Shown one piece after another: positions 5,175 through 7,897 of a stretch of 7,897 bases of DNA. The stretch is from Burkholderia sp. (GTDB lineage: Bacteria > Pseudomonadota > Gammaproteobacteria > Burkholderiales > Burkholderiaceae). The notes under the pieces are model-generated. The model was not told where the DNA came from. It ran no database searches and worked only from the letters and a program-made list of their open reading frames with translations. Position numbers and translations under genes: made by a program. The DNA lies in NCBI GenBank assembly GCA_028292565.1, contig JAQGMD010000032.1, positions 1-7,897 on the forward strand, read 5' to 3'. Every line of letters begins with the position of its first letter. The stretch's first letter is position 1.

Positions 5175-6047
5175 ATGAACCAGGCACATACACCTGAGAA
5201 TGCGGAAACCGGCAGCCGTCGCTTCGTGCTCGAGATGCTTGGCTTTTCCGGCGCTGAAAAGGACATGCTGGCCTCGACGTTTCGACTGACCGGGCGTCGG
5301 GCGTTTTATTACGCTGAAGCCAGCGCTCCCAAAGAGCGCAGCGACATTTACCTCGTCAATGCCGACAATCCCGACGCCCTCACTCATTTGAAATCCCGGT
5401 CTCCGTATGCCCCTGCCGTCCTGGTCGGTTCCGGCGTGGCCGGCAGCCCATGGCCAATGATCGACAGGCCGATACGCTGGATGCGCCTGTTTGAGCAGCT
5501 CGATAAATCGATGGAGTCGGCACTGGCAGAGCGCGCGCGCCGCCTCGAGAGCGCGAACAGCGGTAAATGGGACGGCCGTACCTATCGTCGCGCGGTCGAC
5601 AGGCATGCACATCCGCAGCCGGTATTCATGGAGCCCGATCCGGTCGAAACAGTGCTGGTCGTGGATGACAGCGCGACCGTGCGTGCATTCATGCGCTCGA
5701 AACTGGCCCCGTTCCGCTTCGATGTGGACTATGCCGAAAACGGCGAGAAGGCCATCGACATGGCCCAGGCTAAAAAATATACCTGCATTTTCCTGGACAT
5801 CATGATGCCCGGGATCGATGGATACCAGGTCTGCAAGAGCATCAAATCGAACGTCGATTCGCGGGATACCGCGGTGGTCATGTTGAGCAGCAAATCGTCA
5901 GCGTTCGATAAATTCCGGGGCACTTGGGCCGGATGCGATGCTTACCTCGCGAAACCCGTGAGCGAAGACGACCTGCTTGCGACCATTGCCCGGTTCCTGC
6001 CGAGTGCGCGTAAAACAGCGCATGCCATCCTTGCCAATCCCTTGTGA
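5175..6047 (+). CDS. Two-domain response regulator with C-terminal CheY-like receiver
   Basis: A 290-residue protein. The C-terminal receiver (about 157-275) has every catalytic residue: acidic pair D164-D165 (VLVVDDSATVRAFMRSKL), phosphoacceptor D208 in FLDIMMPGIDGY, Ser at about 238 in VVMLSSKSS, and K260 in YLAKPVSEDD. It resembles the PilG/PilH/CheY single-domain type. The N-terminal 150 residues (FVLEMLGFSGAEKDML, DIYLVNAD at 57-64, AVLVGSG at 81-87, RPIRWMRLFEQLD at 98-110) follow a receiver-like alternation but lack the phosphorylation aspartate setting, so they look like a degenerate pseudo-receiver. There is no DNA-binding or enzymatic output domain, so output is likely by protein-protein contact. 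The ATG at 5175 has AAGG eight bases upstream. An in-frame GTG at 5130 is less likely because its extra residues are unlike the fold. The partner kinase is not in the window. Confidence 0.88.
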   Translation: MNQAHTPENAETGSRRFVLEMLGFSGAEKDMLASTFRLTGRRAFYYAEASAPKERSDIYLVNADNPDALTHLKSRSPYAPAVLVGSGVAGSPWPMIDRPIRWMRLFEQLDKSMESALAERARRLESANSGKWDGRTYRRAVDRHAHPQPVFMEPDPVETVLVVDDSATVRAFMRSKLAPFRFDVDYAENGEKAIDMAQAKKYTCIFLDIMMPGIDGYQVCKSIKSNVDSRDTAVVMLSSKSSAFDKFRGTWAGCDAYLAKPVSEDDLLATIARFLPSARKTAHAILANPL

Positions 6048-6171
6048 ATTGAGGGACTGCGGCCTCCATATTGTAGGCGCAATGCAACGACGCTCCCCAC
6101 CATGCGCCTGCGCGCAGTAAGATGTACTCCGTTATAACTGCTCGCGCGGACCGCGGGTCATAAGGAGTTAC

Positions 6172-7098
6172 ATGGGACACCGAAGGAAGAATGAAATGTT
6201 CGTCGGGGGCTTCGTGACGCTTTCCTGGTTGACGAGCGCCTGCACCGGCGCCGTGGTATTCAGCGTGATGTACTGGGTTCTGCCCACTATGTTGGCGAAC
6301 AACCCCCTATTCTCTGGCCTTGGGCGGACGGCCCGGACCTTCGCCTGGTTGCCGCTGCTGGTTTTCGGGACCCTCGCACTTGTCGGATTTGCAAGGTCCG
6401 TCGTAATCGGCGAGAGCAGCAGGTCACGCGACCGGAAGAAATCCCGCAAATCGTGGCGCGATACGTCTGTGAACATCTCGCGACTCATGGTGAACCATGG
6501 TTGGGGGGTGACCAGGCAAGGGATGCCCGCTCCTAAACCGAAGACGGCCACATTCGACCGATGGACACTGGAAGCGCTGCGTGTACTGGAGTGGAAACGG
6601 TTCGAGGCCTTGTGCGCGGAATATTATGAAACCGTCGGGTTTCAATCCGAGACCATTCGATGCGGCGCCGACGGCAGCATCGATGTAAAGCTGTTCAAGA
6701 CCGATCCTTCCAAGCCCCTGGCGCTCGTACAGTGCAAGACCGGTAACGTGTACACCGTCGGCATGAAGGAAGTGCGCGAGTTGCTGTCGATGATGACGCA
6801 GCAAAAAATTCCGCGCGGGATCTATATCACCACCGGCACTTTCAACAGGGATGCGCTCAATTTCGCCGACGATCATCCCATACAGTTACTGGACGGCGAT
6901 GGCTTCGTGCGGAAGATACTGGCGCTTCCGGAGGAAGAGCAGGAGAGGTTGCTGGAAGATGCTTTCCAGGGTGATTACAAGACACCTACCTGTCCGTCGT
7001 GCGCTGTGAAGATGGCGAGACGCTCCGTGGAGGGCAGGTCGTTCTGGGGGTGTGTGAACTCTTCAAAGTGCAGGAATACGTTTGAGATTAGCAGGTGA
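6172..7098 (+). CDS. Membrane-anchored Mrr-like endonuclease-domain protein with C4 zinc finger
   Basis: A 308-residue protein with three parts. Residues about 10-41 and 57-80 are two hydrophobic membrane segments, followed by a basic stretch (RSRDRKKSRKSWR), which suggests a cytoplasmic C-terminus. Residues about 130-260 form an Mrr-type restriction-endonuclease fold: LEWKRFEALCAEYYETVGF, then GADGSID with D171, then LALVQCKTG with the Q187-x-K189 active-site motif, and GIYITTGTF. Residues 274-304 form a topoisomerase-type C4 zinc ribbon (C274, C277, C294, C300). AAGGAG at 6162-6167 sits four bases before the ATG. Mrr-like domains cut modified or foreign DNA in type IV restriction, while membrane-bound relatives are uncharacterised, so a defence role is possible but not shown. 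No methylase or other defence gene is adjacent. Confidence 0.85.
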   Translation: MGHRRKNEMFVGGFVTLSWLTSACTGAVVFSVMYWVLPTMLANNPLFSGLGRTARTFAWLPLLVFGTLALVGFARSVVIGESSRSRDRKKSRKSWRDTSVNISRLMVNHGWGVTRQGMPAPKPKTATFDRWTLEALRVLEWKRFEALCAEYYETVGFQSETIRCGADGSIDVKLFKTDPSKPLALVQCKTGNVYTVGMKEVRELLSMMTQQKIPRGIYITTGTFNRDALNFADDHPIQLLDGDGFVRKILALPEEEQERLLEDAFQGDYKTPTCPSCAVKMARRSVEGRSFWGCVNSSKCRNTFEISR

Positions 7099-7105
7099 TG
7101 CTTTT

Positions 7106-7132
7106 CTCCTTTCCCCTACCAGGGGGAAGGAG
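7106..7132. terminator. 11-bp hairpin after the Mrr-like gene
   Basis: CTCCTTTCCCC (7106-7116) pairs with GGGGGAAGGAG (7122-7132) over 11 bp with one G-T wobble and a 5-base loop. It begins eight bases after the TGA at 7098. No T-run follows on either strand, so it may be a factor-dependent terminator, an mRNA-stabilising 3' stem-loop or a dispersed GC-rich repeat rather than a classical intrinsic terminator. Confidence 0.45.
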
Positions 7133-7271
7133 TAACAGCGCGAGGCTCAGCGACACGCCGGCCCCGTTTCACCCTCCGCCTTGAGCTCCCCAACCCCGCT
7201 ATTTACTTGCAACTCGATGTACTCTATCCTTTGCAACAAAATTACAAAACCAATGCAGTGATGTTGTTAAC

Positions 7272-7276
7272 GGAGG
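7272..7276 (+). promoter_or_regulatory. Shine-Dalgarno site fixing a TTG start
   Basis: GGAGG lies six bases before the TTG at 7283. An in-frame TAA at 7268-7270 rules out any earlier start, and the next candidates would lie inside the conserved first strand of the ATPase domain. The site therefore decides the TTG start of the transporter ATPase gene. Confidence 0.7.
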
Positions 7277-7282
7277 AGACCG

Positions 7283-7897
7283 TTGAACGACCGCCCGGAT
7301 TCGCCGATATTGCAGGTGGAGGACGTCACGCTGTCGTTTGGCGGCGTCAAGGCCATCAATGGTGTGACGTTCGAGGTTGCACCGCATACCATCACCTCCA
7401 TCATCGGCCCGAACGGCGCCGGCAAGACTTCCCTCTTCAATACGATCTCCGGCTTTTACCGGCCTGACGCGGGAACGATCCGCTTCAAGGGCGAATCGAT
7501 CACCAACCTGCCGGCTCCGATGCGCGCGCGCCTCGGACTCGCGCGCAGCTTTCAAAACATCGCGCTCTTCCGTGGCATGACCGTGCTGGACAATATCAAG
7601 CTCGGGCGCCACGTGCATTTGCGCACTAACATCCTCGACGCACTCCTGTACTTCGGTCGCGCACAGCGCGAGGAAGTCGCACTGCGCGCCGACATAGAAG
7701 AACGGATTATCGATTTCCTCGAAATCGATCACATCCGCCACGCGCCGGTGGCGGCGCTGCCTTACGGATTGCAGAAGCGGGTCGAGATGGCGCGCGCGCT
7801 GGCCATGCAGCCGCAAATCCTGATGTTGGACGAACCGGTGGCCGGCATGAACCGGGAAGAAACCGAGGACATGGCGCGCTTTATCCTCGATGTACGC
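7283..7897 (+). CDS. Branched-chain-type (LivG-like) ABC transporter ATP-binding protein (partial)
   Basis: The first 205 codons of a gene that leaves the window. The product is the cytoplasmic ATPase that powers import through a LivHM-type permease. Visible motifs are LSFGGVKAINGVTFEV (17-32), Walker A GPNGAGKTS (42-50), Q-loop Q91 in RSFQN, signature LPYGLQKRVEMARAL (159-173) and Walker B ILMLDEP (179-185) with the LivG-type AGMNREE after it. The signature reads LPYG rather than LSGG, as in many LivG proteins. The longer helical segment RTNILDALLYFGRAQREE (114-131) is, as I recall, typical of the betaproteobacterial subgroup encoded beside AMP-binding acyl-CoA synthetases, so the substrate may be an aromatic or organic acid rather than an amino acid. 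It starts at TTG, 184 bases after the Mrr-like gene, and probably opens a transporter operon to the right. Confidence 0.9.
   Translation, partial: MNDRPDSPILQVEDVTLSFGGVKAINGVTFEVAPHTITSIIGPNGAGKTSLFNTISGFYRPDAGTIRFKGESITNLPAPMRARLGLARSFQNIALFRGMTVLDNIKLGRHVHLRTNILDALLYFGRAQREEVALRADIEERIIDFLEIDHIRHAPVAALPYGLQKRVEMARALAMQPQILMLDEPVAGMNREETEDMARFILDVR

Noticed and set aside
4879..5193. Minus-strand open frame across the palindromic element
   Set aside because: It translates the inverted-repeat DNA and intergenic sequence, shows no protein-like pattern and lacks a ribosome binding site.
7199..7816. 205-codon minus-strand open frame opposite the transporter ATPase
   Set aside because: The plus strand carries all ABC ATPase motifs in order; the minus frame has none.
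1..7897. CRISPR array, tRNA or rRNA genes
   Set aside because: No regularly spaced direct repeats and no cloverleaf or rRNA-like sequence were found on either strand by eye.

Overview
The window looks like chromosomal DNA of a betaproteobacterium, most likely of the order Burkholderiales. This rests on the moderately high GC, GTG and TTG starts beside good Shine-Dalgarno sites, and protein types familiar to me from that group: a Crp/Fnr regulator with a YFPTTSIVSL core, an XdhC beginning MDSVDLEVL, and a LivG-type ATPase with LPYGLQKRVEMARAL. I recognised these from memory; no database search was possible. I do not assign a genus.

Layout. Positions 1-935 (minus strand) hold a Crp/Fnr-family regulator followed by the first 35 codons of a membrane protein that leaves the window, probably a sensor kinase. 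Positions 936-1336 are a gene-free divergent region with two inverted repeats. Positions 1337-1786 (plus) carry two small genes with good ribosome binding sites: an unrecognised 104-residue protein and a 37-residue lysine-rich basic protein. Positions 1826-2289 (minus) are the decayed 3' end of a sigma-54-dependent regulator gene with two frameshifts, closed by an intrinsic terminator. Positions 2360-4855 (plus) carry an XdhC-family protein and a FAD/NAD(P) oxidoreductase. The first is preceded by a terminator-like hairpin, and the second by a 20-codon ORF that overlaps its start codon as ATGA.

Immediately after the oxidoreductase stop codon lies a 157-bp, almost fully self-complementary element (4856-5012). 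It has about 45-bp terminal inverted repeats and an apparent TAA duplication, and it resembles a MITE. Next come a two-domain response regulator (5175-6047), a membrane-anchored Mrr-type nuclease-like protein with a C-terminal zinc finger (6172-7098), and the first 205 codons of a branched-chain-type ABC transporter ATPase (7283 to the window end).

How the genes may work together. XdhC plus a flavin oxidoreductase without disulfide cysteines is an accessory set for a molybdenum- or tungsten-dependent dehydrogenase, yet no catalytic subunit is in the window. The broken AcoR-like activator, the leader terminator and the very short ORF before the oxidoreductase all fit a catabolic locus that has lost parts. 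That is inference. No RNA gene, CRISPR array or complete transposase gene was seen. The items most worth a second look are the palindromic element, the 20-codon coupled ORF, the terminator before xdhC and the membrane-anchored Mrr-like protein.
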